DNA of 64,000 nt, taken from positions 31,444 to 95,443 of the forward strand of contig JACJXK010000005.1 in NCBI GenBank assembly GCA_020636675.1, written 5' to 3'. The DNA comes from Prevotellaceae bacterium (GTDB taxonomy: Bacteria > Bacteroidota > Bacteroidia > Bacteroidales > Paludibacteraceae). Shown here piece after piece: positions 1-8,078 of this stretch. The translations under genes were made by a program, and so were the position numbers. The notes beneath the pieces are model-generated. The model did not search any database. It was not told the origin of the DNA and worked only from the letters and a program-made list of their open reading frames with translations. Numbering within the stretch: the stretch's first letter is position 1; every line of letters begins with the position of its first letter.

Positions 1-2
1 CA

Positions 3-179
3 GCCACCCGGCGGTGTGATTTTGTGGAGGATGTGCTTGTGCCACTCCAACGGGCGTCGGTCTCCGTCCAAGAGTTTGAGAAGTACGTCAGGCACCTGCA
101 TGCCCAAGGCCTCCTCGACATGGACGATTACACCATGGCGTGGTTGAAGTTTGATATAGAAGGTTGTGGAGGTGAGTGA
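3..179 (+). CDS. C-terminal part of an unidentified protein (cut by window edge)
   Basis: An open frame enters from the left edge and closes with TGA at 177-179, giving 58 visible codons. The tail is hydrophilic, with a short acidic-aromatic stretch (LLDMDDYTMAWLKF) and no cysteines or membrane segment typical of an insertion-sequence end. I do not recognise the family. The accessory DNA that follows starts about 100 bases downstream, so this may be the last gene before the repeat-bounded island. It could also be a chance open frame. Confidence 0.4.
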   Translation, partial: ATRRCDFVEDVLVPLQRASVSVQEFEKYVRHLHAQGLLDMDDYTMAWLKFDIEGCGGE

Positions 180-285
180 TAGTTTGTGAGGTTCAATGCG
201 TCTTGTGAGGATGATTTCCATGTGTTGCATTGTCTGGCAAACATTCCGTAGGGATGAACAAATGGATAATCCTTCCGCAATCAAT

Positions 286-550
286 TTGGTTGCGGATCGG
301 AGGAATATGAAAGTTAGATGTGCGCTTCAAACCATAACTACAGAATGGCAGATTGACATTTTCAAAAAAGGAGGTTCGCTTCTCAATGATGTTGACAAGC
401 GATGTGAGTTCTTGACAAAAACAGTCGTTTTCCGTCTTGCTGGTTGTTTATTTCACTTCCGGTACATTCCCGATGGGATGTGGTTGTTGCTGGCGGTTTT
501 CTCCTGCAAAGAGATGATGCCTACGGCATCTTGTCAAAAATAGTCACAGG
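286..550 (+). repeat. Long direct repeat, copy A (about 265 bp)
   Basis: This segment recurs almost unchanged at 3669-3932 in the same orientation, with about four substitutions and a small indel near the right end. It ends in a short hairpin (arms GATGCC and GGCATC) followed by TTGTCAAAA and a GTCACAGG-like end. A diverged copy of only the hairpin end lies at about 25996-26052. Both full copies are open in one frame, but that frame has no start signal of its own and I treat it as non-coding repeat. Confidence 0.85.
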
Positions 551-703
551 CTGCGAAGATTCAACTAGTAAATGCAAATGGGATTTTTCAAAGATAAGAA
601 GGATAGTTCGAGAGGGAATTTGAATCCGAGTTTTTTTTTTCTTGGCCTTTTCTTGATGCTATATTCTGCCTCCTTGATTATATGACTGTTATAATTGTAA
701 AAG

Positions 704-885
704 TCAGCTTTTTTTTAGGAGATATTGCTTGTAAGGATTGTTGGTGTATTCTATCAGATTTTTCTCCCGGGAAGAATACGGATGAGCGAAGAATACGCTC
801 GTAATTAGCTTCTTGGTAGTTGTTTTGTACCGTGCGAACTCGCTTCCGTTGTCCGTGGTGATTGTCCTGACGAAACTACGCCTTG
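704..885 (-). pseudogene. IS30-family transposase, C-terminal remnant
   Basis: Read on the minus strand this stretch gives a recognisable end of an IS30-type DDE transposase: the second catalytic region (TITTDNGSEFA), then a PYSS motif, then a decayed version of the usual ENxNGLxRQY region reading NPYKQYLLKK before the stop at 704-706. A TGA codon closes the frame just upstream of the conserved part, and the rest of the enzyme is missing. The copy is dead and old, because the region after PYSS has lost its conserved glutamate-asparagine pattern. Confidence 0.7.
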
Positions 886-1131
886 AGTTTCATTTACTAA
901 TTGAACTTGCGATATAAAAAATGTTGTATATTTGAAGTGCCTTCTTTTGAAGGCTGTCTCGGCAATACTTCCGATGGATGTGGTAAGACAGAACCGCCCC
1001 TGCCACTATAATAGCATCAGCACTTGTGTTGATGCTATTTATTTTCACCACATAAGAGCCAATTTTCTCTTTCAAAACTCCTATTAGCGACCATCCTTTT
1101 TTTACAGAAATACTTCTATCCCCTTTGCGAA

Positions 1132-1512
1132 TTAATCCTCCAAGGCTTCTTCGTCGGACTCAAGTTTGTCCGACACCTTTTTCCTTCGGTTCTTCCAAAC
1201 GGCAATCAACGCCAATACCAACCTTTGGATTGTGTCGAGGTTTCTGGCCGCCCGTTCGGTCTTACGCTTCATGCCGTCCTGCCGTAGGTTCCGGTCGAGA
1301 CTCCAGTGCATGCTTTCGATGGCCCAATGCTGCTTTGTTATCCGGCTGTGCCGTTTCGCACCGCCGTCAAGACTTGAGATGTACAGCCGTCGCTCGGATG
1401 CGCTGCTGCCGTCGGACTTCTTTTCCGTGGATGTGACAGGTGATGTTGGCAGTAACCTCCTGTGTCCCTGTATTTCGGCATGGGTACGGAAAGTCGGAGA
1501 GTTTATAGGTTG
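1132..1512 (-). pseudogene. ISAs1-family transposase, C-terminal remnant
   Basis: The minus-strand frame ending at TAA (1132-1134) carries the C-terminal signature of ISAs1 (H-repeat) transposases: a YISSL block, then HWAIESMHWSLD, then a K/R-rich arginine helix ending in a long acidic tail. Upstream of about 1480 the similarity is lost and a stop at 1513-1515 closes the frame. Only the last third of a normal transposase of about 370 residues is present. Together with the IS30 remnant it marks this interval as a scrap-yard of insertion sequences. Confidence 0.75.
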
Positions 1513-1763
1513 TTATTTATATGCCAAATATTTTTATCCTTTCGGTGTGGTAATTTGGCAGGATGTGAGCAATAGTCTTTGTAAGACAAGTTTCGCCCAC
1601 TATGGGTTACAAGGGTACATGAAAATTTTCAAATCATCACTACTTTTGTTGCCTCATAGAGGTGATTTTAGATAAAAATCATATGTGCGAAACGATGATT
1701 CCATGCCTTCTTCTCGATAAAAATGAGTATCTTTACAAGATAATAAACGAGAGTTCGTATAGG

Positions 1764-3149
1764 ATGGAATTAATAGCTCTGATAGCAGAATGTACTGCAT
1801 GCGACTTCAAGGTGATGCTTGAAGAAAAGAAGCCTAAGAGTTGGTTGAAAAGCGTAAGTGCTTTTGCCAACGGCTTGGGTGGTTCCCTTTTCTTCGGCAT
1901 AGATAATGATGGCATTGTCAGAGGTCTCGATAATGTACAGTATGTTTGCGAAGCTATTAGTAGCAAGATTCGTGATTACATGGATCCTCTACCGGAGGTG
2001 GAAATGATTCCTCATGATATAGATGGTTCGCATATCTTGCAACTCCAAGTCATTGCAGGGCATTATAATCCATATTACTACGTCGGCGATGGCCAGCGCA
2101 TAGCCTATGTCCGTGTTGGCGATGAGAGTCTTCCTGCCACGGCAGAGCAAATGGTACGTTTGGTACTGAAAGGTTCTAACAAAACCTATGATTCCATTCA
2201 TACAGATTATAAGGTGGAAGACTATGCTTTCACGATATTAGCGAATGCATTCAAAGACCGTACTAAACAAGACTGGAATAAGAAGTATCTATTATCGTTC
2301 GGGCTGGTAACCAGTACAGGTAATCTTACGAATGCAGGCGCACTGTTTGCCGATGATTGCCCATTATGGCAATCTCGCCTATACTGCACAAGATGGGACG
2401 GTAAGGGAAAGGGGGATGCCATCAACGATGCGGAGTTTACAGGCAATGTCCTCATGCTGCTTCGTGAGGCTATGAACTTTGTGAAATCCAACACAAAGAA
2501 AGGCTGGGAGAAGTTACCTGATGGGCGAAAGAACAAACCTGAATATGCAGAAAGAGCGGTTCTTGAGGCATTAGTGAACCACTTCATCCATCGCGACTAT
2601 ACAGTTATGGGTGGCGAAGTCCATTTTGACATCTACGATGACCGTCTCACCGTTACATCCTCTGGTGGAATGTACAATGGTATGCTGATTCAGGACTTAG
2701 ACATCGCGGACGTTTCTTCTGAAAGACGTAATCCTATCCTCGCGAATATGATGGCTCAGCTTGACTATATGGAAAAGCGAGGCAGTGGGCTTACGCGCAT
2801 CTGCAACGAGACCAAAGCGTTGGATGGATATAGGGATGAACTGAAACCTGTTTTCAAATCTACTCCAACTCAATTCCAGACCGTCATCTTCGCCTCTACT
2901 GGCATTCCCAATGTCGGAGACCATGACGTAGATGTGTCGGAGACGAAACTGTCTGAACGTCAACGGAAAATCCTCAATATGGTCAAAGAGTCTCCGTCAA
3001 TAACTGGTAAGCAAATGTCGGAGACATTGTCGGTGAGCCAACGTACCATTGAACGTGACCTTTCTGCTTTGCAAAAGATGGGTAATATAAAGCGTGAAGG
3101 CAAAGACAATGATGGTTTCTGGGCAATCGTGAAAAATAATGTCAACTGA
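1764..3149 (+). CDS. AlbA_2 (Schlafen-type) / HATPase / winged-helix protein
   Basis: A 461-residue protein with three parts. Residues about 10-125 are an AlbA_2 (Schlafen-like) nucleic-acid domain with the AFANGLGGSLFFGI motif. Residues about 255-370 are the HATPase_c_4 region of RecG-like regulators, with EALVNHFIHRDY and RNPILANMMAQL blocks and a KRGSGL glycine motif. The last 55 residues form a helix-turn-helix (GKQMSETLSVSQRTIERDLS). The frame stays open upstream to a GTG at 1662, but ATG 1764 fits the AlbA_2 domain start and has a TATCTTTA promoter-like core about 35 bases upstream. The gene overlaps the next one by 11 bases. Such proteins are regulators or defence components; the specific role here is unknown. 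Confidence 0.8.
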   Translation: MELIALIAECTACDFKVMLEEKKPKSWLKSVSAFANGLGGSLFFGIDNDGIVRGLDNVQYVCEAISSKIRDYMDPLPEVEMIPHDIDGSHILQLQVIAGHYNPYYYVGDGQRIAYVRVGDESLPATAEQMVRLVLKGSNKTYDSIHTDYKVEDYAFTILANAFKDRTKQDWNKKYLLSFGLVTSTGNLTNAGALFADDCPLWQSRLYCTRWDGKGKGDAINDAEFTGNVLMLLREAMNFVKSNTKKGWEKLPDGRKNKPEYAERAVLEALVNHFIHRDYTVMGGEVHFDIYDDRLTVTSSGGMYNGMLIQDLDIADVSSERRNPILANMMAQLDYMEKRGSGLTRICNETKALDGYRDELKPVFKSTPTQFQTVIFASTGIPNVGDHDVDVSETKLSERQRKILNMVKESPSITGKQMSETLSVSQRTIERDLSALQKMGNIKREGKDNDGFWAIVKNNVN

Positions 3150-3567
3150 TATTATGGGTAGCCAATACAAAGTTTTTTTCTCTTGGCAGTCTGAGGACAA
3201 GAAGAGTAGAACGGCATTAGGTGTTGCCCTACAAAACGCTGTGGAAGTATTAAATGATAGAGGCATAAGGCTTGAGATTGACCATTCTACATTGGGTGAG
3301 TCTGGTATGCCATCTGTAGACCAGACGATTCTAAGGGAAATAGATGCTTGTGATATGTTTCTTGCAGATGTAACTCCAGTGATAAACTATCAGAAGAAGT
3401 CAGGGGATGGGATGCAAGTCAGTAAGGAAGTGTCTAATCCCAATGTTCTTTTAGAATTAGGATATGCTAAGAGTGCTCTGGGGGTAGGATATGTTATTGT
3501 TGCGGCTCGTCAGGGTAATTGGGTTTCAGAAAATATGCCCTTTGACGTTAATCATCGTGCAATATAG
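3139..3567 (+). CDS. TIR-like domain protein, 3' end broken
   Basis: A 142-residue product starting inside the end of the AlbA_2 gene (ATG 3139; an alternative ATG lies at 3154). It opens with FFSWQSE, then a DHSTLG segment, an ADVTPV strand and NPNVLLELGYA, the pattern of TIR-fold-like proteins found in defence loci, and ends in MPFDVNHRAI. In that family this last block is followed by more sequence. Here a stop follows directly, but moving one base brings a frame (about 3565-3668) that continues the expected pattern up to the repeat at 3669. I infer a frameshift or a gene cut by the repeat. The full-length family is usually longer, so the product may be inactive. Confidence 0.65.
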   Translation: MSTDIMGSQYKVFFSWQSEDKKSRTALGVALQNAVEVLNDRGIRLEIDHSTLGESGMPSVDQTILREIDACDMFLADVTPVINYQKKSGDGMQVSKEVSNPNVLLELGYAKSALGVGYVIVAARQGNWVSENMPFDVNHRAI

Positions 3568-3668
3568 TTTTACTTCTTCCAACTGCGACCTGACTTCACG
3601 CATACTTGAAGTTGTTGAATATATCAAGAGGAATGGTAGGCATAGGCATTTAGACAAGCCATATCTTA

Positions 3669-3932
3669 TTGGTTGCGGATCGGAGGGGTATGAAAGTTAG
3701 ATGTGCGCATCAAACCATAACTACAGAATGGCAGATTGACATTTTCAAAAAAGGAGGTTCGCTTCTCAATGATGTTGACAAGCGATGTGAGTTCTTGACA
3801 AAAACAGTCGTTTTCCGTCTTGCTGGTTGTTTATTTCACTTCCGGTACATTCCCGATGGGATGTGGTTGTTGCTGGCGGTTTTCTCCTGCAAAGAGATGG
3901 TGCCTACGGCATCTTGTCAAAATCGTCACAGG
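3669..3932 (+). repeat. Long direct repeat, copy B (about 265 bp)
   Basis: Second copy of the repeat at 286-550, same strand. Identity begins abruptly at TTGGTTGCGGATCGG in both copies and runs to the CACAGG at the right end. It lies immediately after the shifted tail of the TIR-like gene, so its left edge probably marks the break point in that gene. The two copies bracket the insertion-sequence remnants and the AlbA_2/TIR-like pair, an arrangement that allows loss of the 3.4 kb between them by recombination. Confidence 0.85.
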
Positions 3933-4000
3933 CCGTTTTTTTGCGGTTGCTATGCCATTCTCGTGGTATGCTTTCCCCAAAAATGTTCATTGTAGGAAAC

Positions 4001-4034
4001 AAAAAGAAGCGGGCCGTCAAGTCCGCTTCTTTTT
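4001..4034 (-). terminator. Intrinsic terminator of fabD
   Basis: Two 12-base arms, AAAAAGAAGCGG and CCGCTTCTTTTT, pair perfectly around a 10-base loop. The hairpin starts 15 bases past the fabD stop codon and gives a U-run when read on the minus strand. Confidence 0.8.
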
Positions 4035-4048
4035 ATGTAAATGGAGAT

Positions 4049-4933
4049 TTATAGGGCAGCGGCTGCTGTCTCTATCTCTTTGTTGATCTTTTTTACCAAA
4101 CCTTGAAGCACGGCTCCGGGACCTACTTCGGTGAAGCTGGTGGCTCCGCCGGCTATCATGTTGTTGACGGATTGTGTCCATTTTACGGGAGCGGTCAGCT
4201 GAAGAACCAAGTTCTTCTGTATCTCTTCCGGGTCTGTCTCGCCTTTGGTGGTCACGTTCTGGTAAACGGGACATTTAGGAGCTGAAAATTTAGTGGCCTT
4301 GATGGCTGCCTCCAACTCTATTTTGGCAGGCTCCATGAGCGGAGAGTGGAACGCACCTCCGACTGGCAGCTTGAGGGCTCTCTTGGCTCCTGCGGCAAGC
4401 ATCAGTTCGCAAGCCTTGTCTATGCCCGGAATGGAACCGGAGATGACCAGCTGTCCGGGACAGTTGTAGTTGGCCGGAACTACGATTTCATCTTTGATGG
4501 TGGCGCAGATCTCCTCTACTTTGCTGTCTGGCAGTGCCAATACGGCGGCCATTGTGGAAGGAGTCGCTTCGCAGGCTTTCTGCATGGCTTGTGCACGTTT
4601 GGATACAAGTACAAGACCGTCCTCGAAGCTGAGTGCTCCGGCTGCTACTAAGGCTGAAAATTCGCCCAATGAGTGGCCTGCCACCATGTCGGGGTCGAAT
4701 TTCTCGCCGATTGCTTTCGCTAATATGACAGAGTGAAGGAATACGGCCGGTTGAGTTACTTTTGTCTGTTTCAAGTCGTCGGCACTACCTGCAAACATGA
4801 TGTCTGTGATGCGGAATCCTAGTATGTCATTGGCTTTCTCGAAAAGCTCTTTTGCCAATGGTACATTTTCGTATAAGTCTTTCCCCATTCCTGAGAATTG
4901 GGCGCCTTGACCTGGAAAAACGAATGCTTTCAT
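4049..4933 (-). CDS. fabD: Malonyl-CoA:ACP transacylase FabD
   Basis: A 294-residue transacylase that loads malonyl groups onto acyl carrier protein for type II fatty acid synthesis in the cytoplasm. The start MKAFVFPGQGAQ carries the N-terminal oxyanion glutamine motif. The nucleophile serine is in GHSLGEFSAL, a KRAQAMQ arginine follows, and the catalytic histidine is in GGAFHSPLM. Length is normal for FabD. The frame extends 12 codons upstream to a TTG, but the ATG at 4933 gives the standard N-terminus. It stands alone, with its own promoter and terminator. Confidence 0.96.
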   Translation of the reverse strand: MKAFVFPGQGAQFSGMGKDLYENVPLAKELFEKANDILGFRITDIMFAGSADDLKQTKVTQPAVFLHSVILAKAIGEKFDPDMVAGHSLGEFSALVAAGALSFEDGLVLVSKRAQAMQKACEATPSTMAAVLALPDSKVEEICATIKDEIVVPANYNCPGQLVISGSIPGIDKACELMLAAGAKRALKLPVGGAFHSPLMEPAKIELEAAIKATKFSAPKCPVYQNVTTKGETDPEEIQKNLVLQLTAPVKWTQSVNNMIAGGATSFTEVGPGAVLQGLVKKINKEIETAAAAL

Positions 4934-5050
4934 AAGTTGATAATTAAAATTAGTAATTTGAGCCATCAAATCCGGTAGCCTACTTTCTGCCGTATGGTCG
5001 GATTTATGGTGTGCCCATTCCCTGAAACTTCAGAGTCGGGACGAACCTTG

Positions 5051-5058
5051 CAAAGGTA
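5051..5058 (-). promoter_or_regulatory. Bacteroidetes-type promoter core for fabD
   Basis: On the minus strand this reads TACCTTTG, matching TAnnTTTG. It lies about 115 bases before the fabD start codon. The -33 element is weak (CTTT about 20 bases upstream). Confidence 0.6.
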
Positions 5059-5120
5059 TGAATTTATTTAAAAATAAAGATTTTCTGTCTCTCTTTTGTT
5101 CCTGTTTGCGGAATGTCTTG

Positions 5121-6026
5121 TCATCGGTCGCTTTTCCAGAGGGCAACGTCGCTCCTGCACTCATATTTCGATTGTATTTTTGTGGGGAGATTGTTGAAGA
5201 AGTCCAGTCCGGTGATTTTCTCCAGTGAGTCTACCGAGACGACGTAGTCGTATATGTCTGCCTCTTCCGGCGTGTCGCTAGGGATGCAGAATGCGATCAT
5301 CTTCTCTCTCCCCGGTTTGGGAAAGTCGAACACTACCTTATAGAAGGCCTTCGGAATGGTGATTTTTGTGGTCTCTCTCTTCTTGTATTTGCTGGTGTGT
5401 CTCAGTTTCGTTTTGGGACCCTCCTGTTTGAGTACGGGACCCGTCACTACATAGATTCTCCCGAATCTTCTGGCCCATTGCCTGATTTGTCTCTCCAGCT
5501 TATTCCAAATCCCGGCGTTGAATTCGTTTCGCTGAGGGGATATGTTGCTCATGAGGAATGACTCTTGCAGTGCGTCTTCGTCAAAACGCATGTCGCCGGC
5601 CGGAGCCAGATGGCCTTTGTCGTAGCCGGAGTTTCTGTACTCATAGTGGCTTGCTGATCCGGTCTTTATGGCGTAGTCCTCTTCGAATAGGAAACCGTCT
5701 CGGCTGAGTTTGCCTCTGCATTCTGCACTTGTGAGTTCGTAGCCTACCCATTCGGACTGTTCGTCCTCTTCCGAATAGGAGAGGATGTAATGCTGATGTT
5801 TGTAGGTGGTGCCGGTGCGGTTGCTGTGGGAGAAGGCGTCGTCTCCTTCATATTTGGATAGGACTACTTCTGCCGGTAGGTCTGTTTTTGCGCTTTTGTT
5901 TGTCGCCGACAATAGGCCGGGAGCGGAGCTCACTGTGTCTGTGTTGTGTTGAGGCTGCTGTGTGCAGCTGTTGCTCAACGTTCCGAGGAGGAGAATGGTC
6001 ATGACAGGGAGGTGCTTGGAATTCAT
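5121..6026 (-). CDS. DNA/RNA non-specific endonuclease, probable lipoprotein
   Basis: A secreted nuclease of the NUC1/EndoG beta-beta-alpha-metal family. The chosen ATG gives a short signal ending LLLGTLSNSC, a lipobox-like cysteine. The nuclease core starts near residue 70. DKGHLAPAGD is the DRGH-type motif with the catalytic histidine, and MSNISPQRNEFNAGIWNKLE contains the metal-binding asparagine and the second conserved block. The frame is open 51 codons further upstream into nadC, but those residues have no signal or family match. It probably degrades extracellular nucleic acid for nutrition. Last gene of a minus-strand group with nadC and a DUF4783 gene. Confidence 0.88.
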   Translation of the reverse strand: MNSKHLPVMTILLLGTLSNSCTQQPQHNTDTVSSAPGLLSATNKSAKTDLPAEVVLSKYEGDDAFSHSNRTGTTYKHQHYILSYSEEDEQSEWVGYELTSAECRGKLSRDGFLFEEDYAIKTGSASHYEYRNSGYDKGHLAPAGDMRFDEDALQESFLMSNISPQRNEFNAGIWNKLERQIRQWARRFGRIYVVTGPVLKQEGPKTKLRHTSKYKKRETTKITIPKAFYKVVFDFPKPGREKMIAFCIPSDTPEEADIYDYVVSVDSLEKITGLDFFNNLPTKIQSKYECRSDVALWKSDR

Positions 6027-6097
6027 GTCGTTTGTGATTATAGAAAAGGACGGCATGAAAACCGTCCCCTTCCCCTTTGATATGATGAAAGATTGTT

Positions 6098-6946
6098 TTA
6101 TTTCATGGCTTTCAGACTCATGTCCAATCCTTTTACGGAGTGGGTGAGCGCACCTACGGAGATGAAGTCGACGCCACATTCGGCGTAGCTTCTTAACGTG
6201 TCGATGGTGATCCCGCCAGACGATTCGGTCTCGAATCTTCCGTTCACTCTCTTCACCGCCTCTTTGGTGGTCGGAATGTCAAAGTTGTCAAGCATGATGC
6301 GGTCAATGCCGCCGATATTCATGGCCTGCTCCAGCTCGTCCAAATTGCGCACCTCTACCTCTATCTTTAGATTCTTGCCCTTCTCTTTCAGATAAGACTT
6401 GGTCTTGTTGATGGCTTGCTCTATGCCTCCCGCAAAGTCGACATGGTTGTCTTTCAACATGACCATGTCGAATAGTCCCATTCTATGGTTGACGCCTCCT
6501 CCTATCTTCACCGCCATCTTCTCCAGCACGCGAAGTCCGGGAGTCGTTTTCCGTGTGTCCAACACGCGGGTGTGAAGCCCGTCGAGGAGTTTTACGTATT
6601 TGCGGGTCGTTGTGGCTATTCCGCTCATCCGTTGCATGATGTTGAGCACGGTGCGCTCTGTTTGCAGCAAGGACTGGTCTTTGCCTTCGACGATAAATGC
6701 GATGTCGCCCGGCTTTACTTCCGTTCCGTCTTGGATGAAGACCTCCATCTTCATCTCCGGGTCGAATTTATGAAATACCTTTTTTGCGATCTCCACACCG
6801 GCAAGTACGCCTGCCTCTTTGATTATCAGACGGGCTTTTCCGTATTTGTCTGCCGGAATGCAGGCTAGCGTAGAGTGGTCTCCGTCGCCGATGTCTTCCG
6901 CGAAAGCGTTGTTTAACAAGCTCTCGATTAAATCGTTTTCATTCAT
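6098..6946 (-). CDS. nadC: Nicotinate-nucleotide pyrophosphorylase (carboxylating)
   Basis: Quinolinate phosphoribosyltransferase, the last specific step of de novo NAD synthesis, making nicotinate mononucleotide from quinolinate and PRPP. At 282 residues it has the usual length. It contains the signature DTRKTTPGLR, GGGVNHRMGLFDMVMLKDNH, EVEVRNLDE and the LDNFD barrel motifs. Its first 8 bases overlap the end of the upstream DUF4783 gene, so the two are probably translated from one message. No other NAD-pathway gene is in the window. Confidence 0.96.
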   Translation of the reverse strand: MNENDLIESLLNNAFAEDIGDGDHSTLACIPADKYGKARLIIKEAGVLAGVEIAKKVFHKFDPEMKMEVFIQDGTEVKPGDIAFIVEGKDQSLLQTERTVLNIMQRMSGIATTTRKYVKLLDGLHTRVLDTRKTTPGLRVLEKMAVKIGGGVNHRMGLFDMVMLKDNHVDFAGGIEQAINKTKSYLKEKGKNLKIEVEVRNLDELEQAMNIGGIDRIMLDNFDIPTTKEAVKRVNGRFETESSGGITIDTLRSYAECGVDFISVGALTHSVKGLDMSLKAMK

Positions 6947-7343
6947 TGCTTTTCTCTATTCTAAGTTGATATATTAGGAAGTTCGAAGAGTTGGACTTTC
7001 TCAGCAGGATATGGATGCTGTAATCTCCATTGTCCGTGTAAAGTTTGCCCATGATGAAGCCCGAACTTTCTCTCTCCGTCTTGTGCGTGATAAGGAAGTT
7101 GGACGGTTTGTTCTTGTTGAAGAATTCGTCCAAAATCATCTTTGTCTGGCTTTTGCTGTGTACGTTGCTGTTGTCTAGCATCGTAAGTTCCACGTTGGAG
7201 TTCATCATGGAGACGAGGATGGAGGTGTTGCCTTCTCCCAAGGCCTCTTTTATTTGTGCCTGCCTTCCGGTTTGTGATTTTGCGGCACATGCCAAGAGGG
7301 AGGCTATACATAAAAAGAATATCAGAAAAGCATTTTTTCTCAT
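6939..7343 (-). CDS. DUF4783 exported protein
   Basis: A 134-residue protein with an N-terminal signal (MRKNAFLIFFLCIASLLACA, possible lipobox or signal peptidase I site) followed by a small alpha-beta domain. The pattern matches the Bacteroidetes family DUF4783, an NTF2-like fold by its helix-then-strand layout. These genes commonly sit beside nadC or rlmH in Bacteroidales. Function unknown; probably periplasmic. It is divergent from rlmH. Confidence 0.75.
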   Translation of the reverse strand: MRKNAFLIFFLCIASLLACAAKSQTGRQAQIKEALGEGNTSILVSMMNSNVELTMLDNSNVHSKSQTKMILDEFFNKNKPSNFLITHKTERESSGFIMGKLYTDNGDYSIHILLRKSNSSNFLIYQLRIEKSNE

Positions 7344-7426
7344 TGCTTTGCGTAAATAGAATGTTTCGTTTTCAGAAACTTACAAAAACAATACCAAAAT
7401 GACCGTCCTGAAATTTAATTATCCCT

Positions 7427-7434
7427 TATCTTTG
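7427..7434 (+). promoter_or_regulatory. Promoter core for rlmH
   Basis: TATCTTTG, a full match to TAnnTTTG, 118 bases before the rlmH ATG. No good TTTG element is seen at the -33 position. Confidence 0.55.
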
Positions 7435-7551
7435 CAAAAGTTCGTCCGTTGTGGCTCGGTACCTCTCCCGACGGGTGGGAGGAAGGAGCTTTTGTTGACG
7501 AATGTTTTTTCAAAAAAAGACTCTTTGTGGAACTTTAAAAAGCTCGAAAAG

Positions 7552-8025
7552 ATGAAAGTAATCCTTTTAACAGTCGGCAAAACTAACGAAATATCTTTGA
7601 AAAATGCAATATCGGAGTATCAAAAAAGACTGAAGTTTTATCTTCAGTATGAGATAGAGGAGATTCCGGAGCTGAAGAATACGAAGAGTCTTTCGGAAAA
7701 CGTACAGAAACAGAAGGAGGGAGAGCTGATTCTCAAGTCTGTTACGGATGCCGACGAACTGATCCTTTTGGACGACAAGGGGGCGGAATATACCTCCATG
7801 CAATTTTCTTCCTATATGGAGAAAAAGATGGCGATGGGAGGCAAACGTCTTGTCTTTGTGGTGGGCGGCCCGTACGGTTTCAGCGAGGCGGTCTATGCCC
7901 GTGCCAATGGCAAACTCTCCCTTTCTAGGATGACGTTCTCCCATCAGATGATACGGCTTATATTTACGGAGCAGTTGTATAGGGCAATGACCATCCTTAA
8001 AGGCGAACCGTATCATCATGAGTAG
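7552..8025 (+). CDS. rlmH: 23S rRNA (pseudouridine1915-N3)-methyltransferase RlmH
   Basis: SPOUT-class methyltransferase acting on pseudouridine 1915 in helix 69 of 23S rRNA, in the assembled ribosome. The 157-residue length and the trefoil-knot motifs VVGGPYGFSEAV and LSLSRMTFSHQMIR are typical. The frame is open far upstream, but MKVILLTVGKT at 7552 is the conserved N-terminus. It ends 53 bases before the large histidine kinase, with which it may share a transcript. Confidence 0.96.
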   Translation: MKVILLTVGKTNEISLKNAISEYQKRLKFYLQYEIEEIPELKNTKSLSENVQKQKEGELILKSVTDADELILLDDKGAEYTSMQFSSYMEKKMAMGGKRLVFVVGGPYGFSEAVYARANGKLSLSRMTFSHQMIRLIFTEQLYRAMTILKGEPYHHE

Positions 8026-8078
8026 GTGGGCATGGATTTTGTTGCTATATGGATGTCTGTTTTTAATGAGGAGTGTGG

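Noticed and set aside
196..543. Open frame of 115 codons and its relative at 3669-3995
   Set aside because: Both lie in the 265-bp repeat; they have no start signal, and the two copies differ outside the repeat, so the repeat and not a protein explains the similarity.
572..685. 37-codon hydrophobic frame after repeat copy A
   Set aside because: Short, poor ribosome site and no family; kept only as a note.
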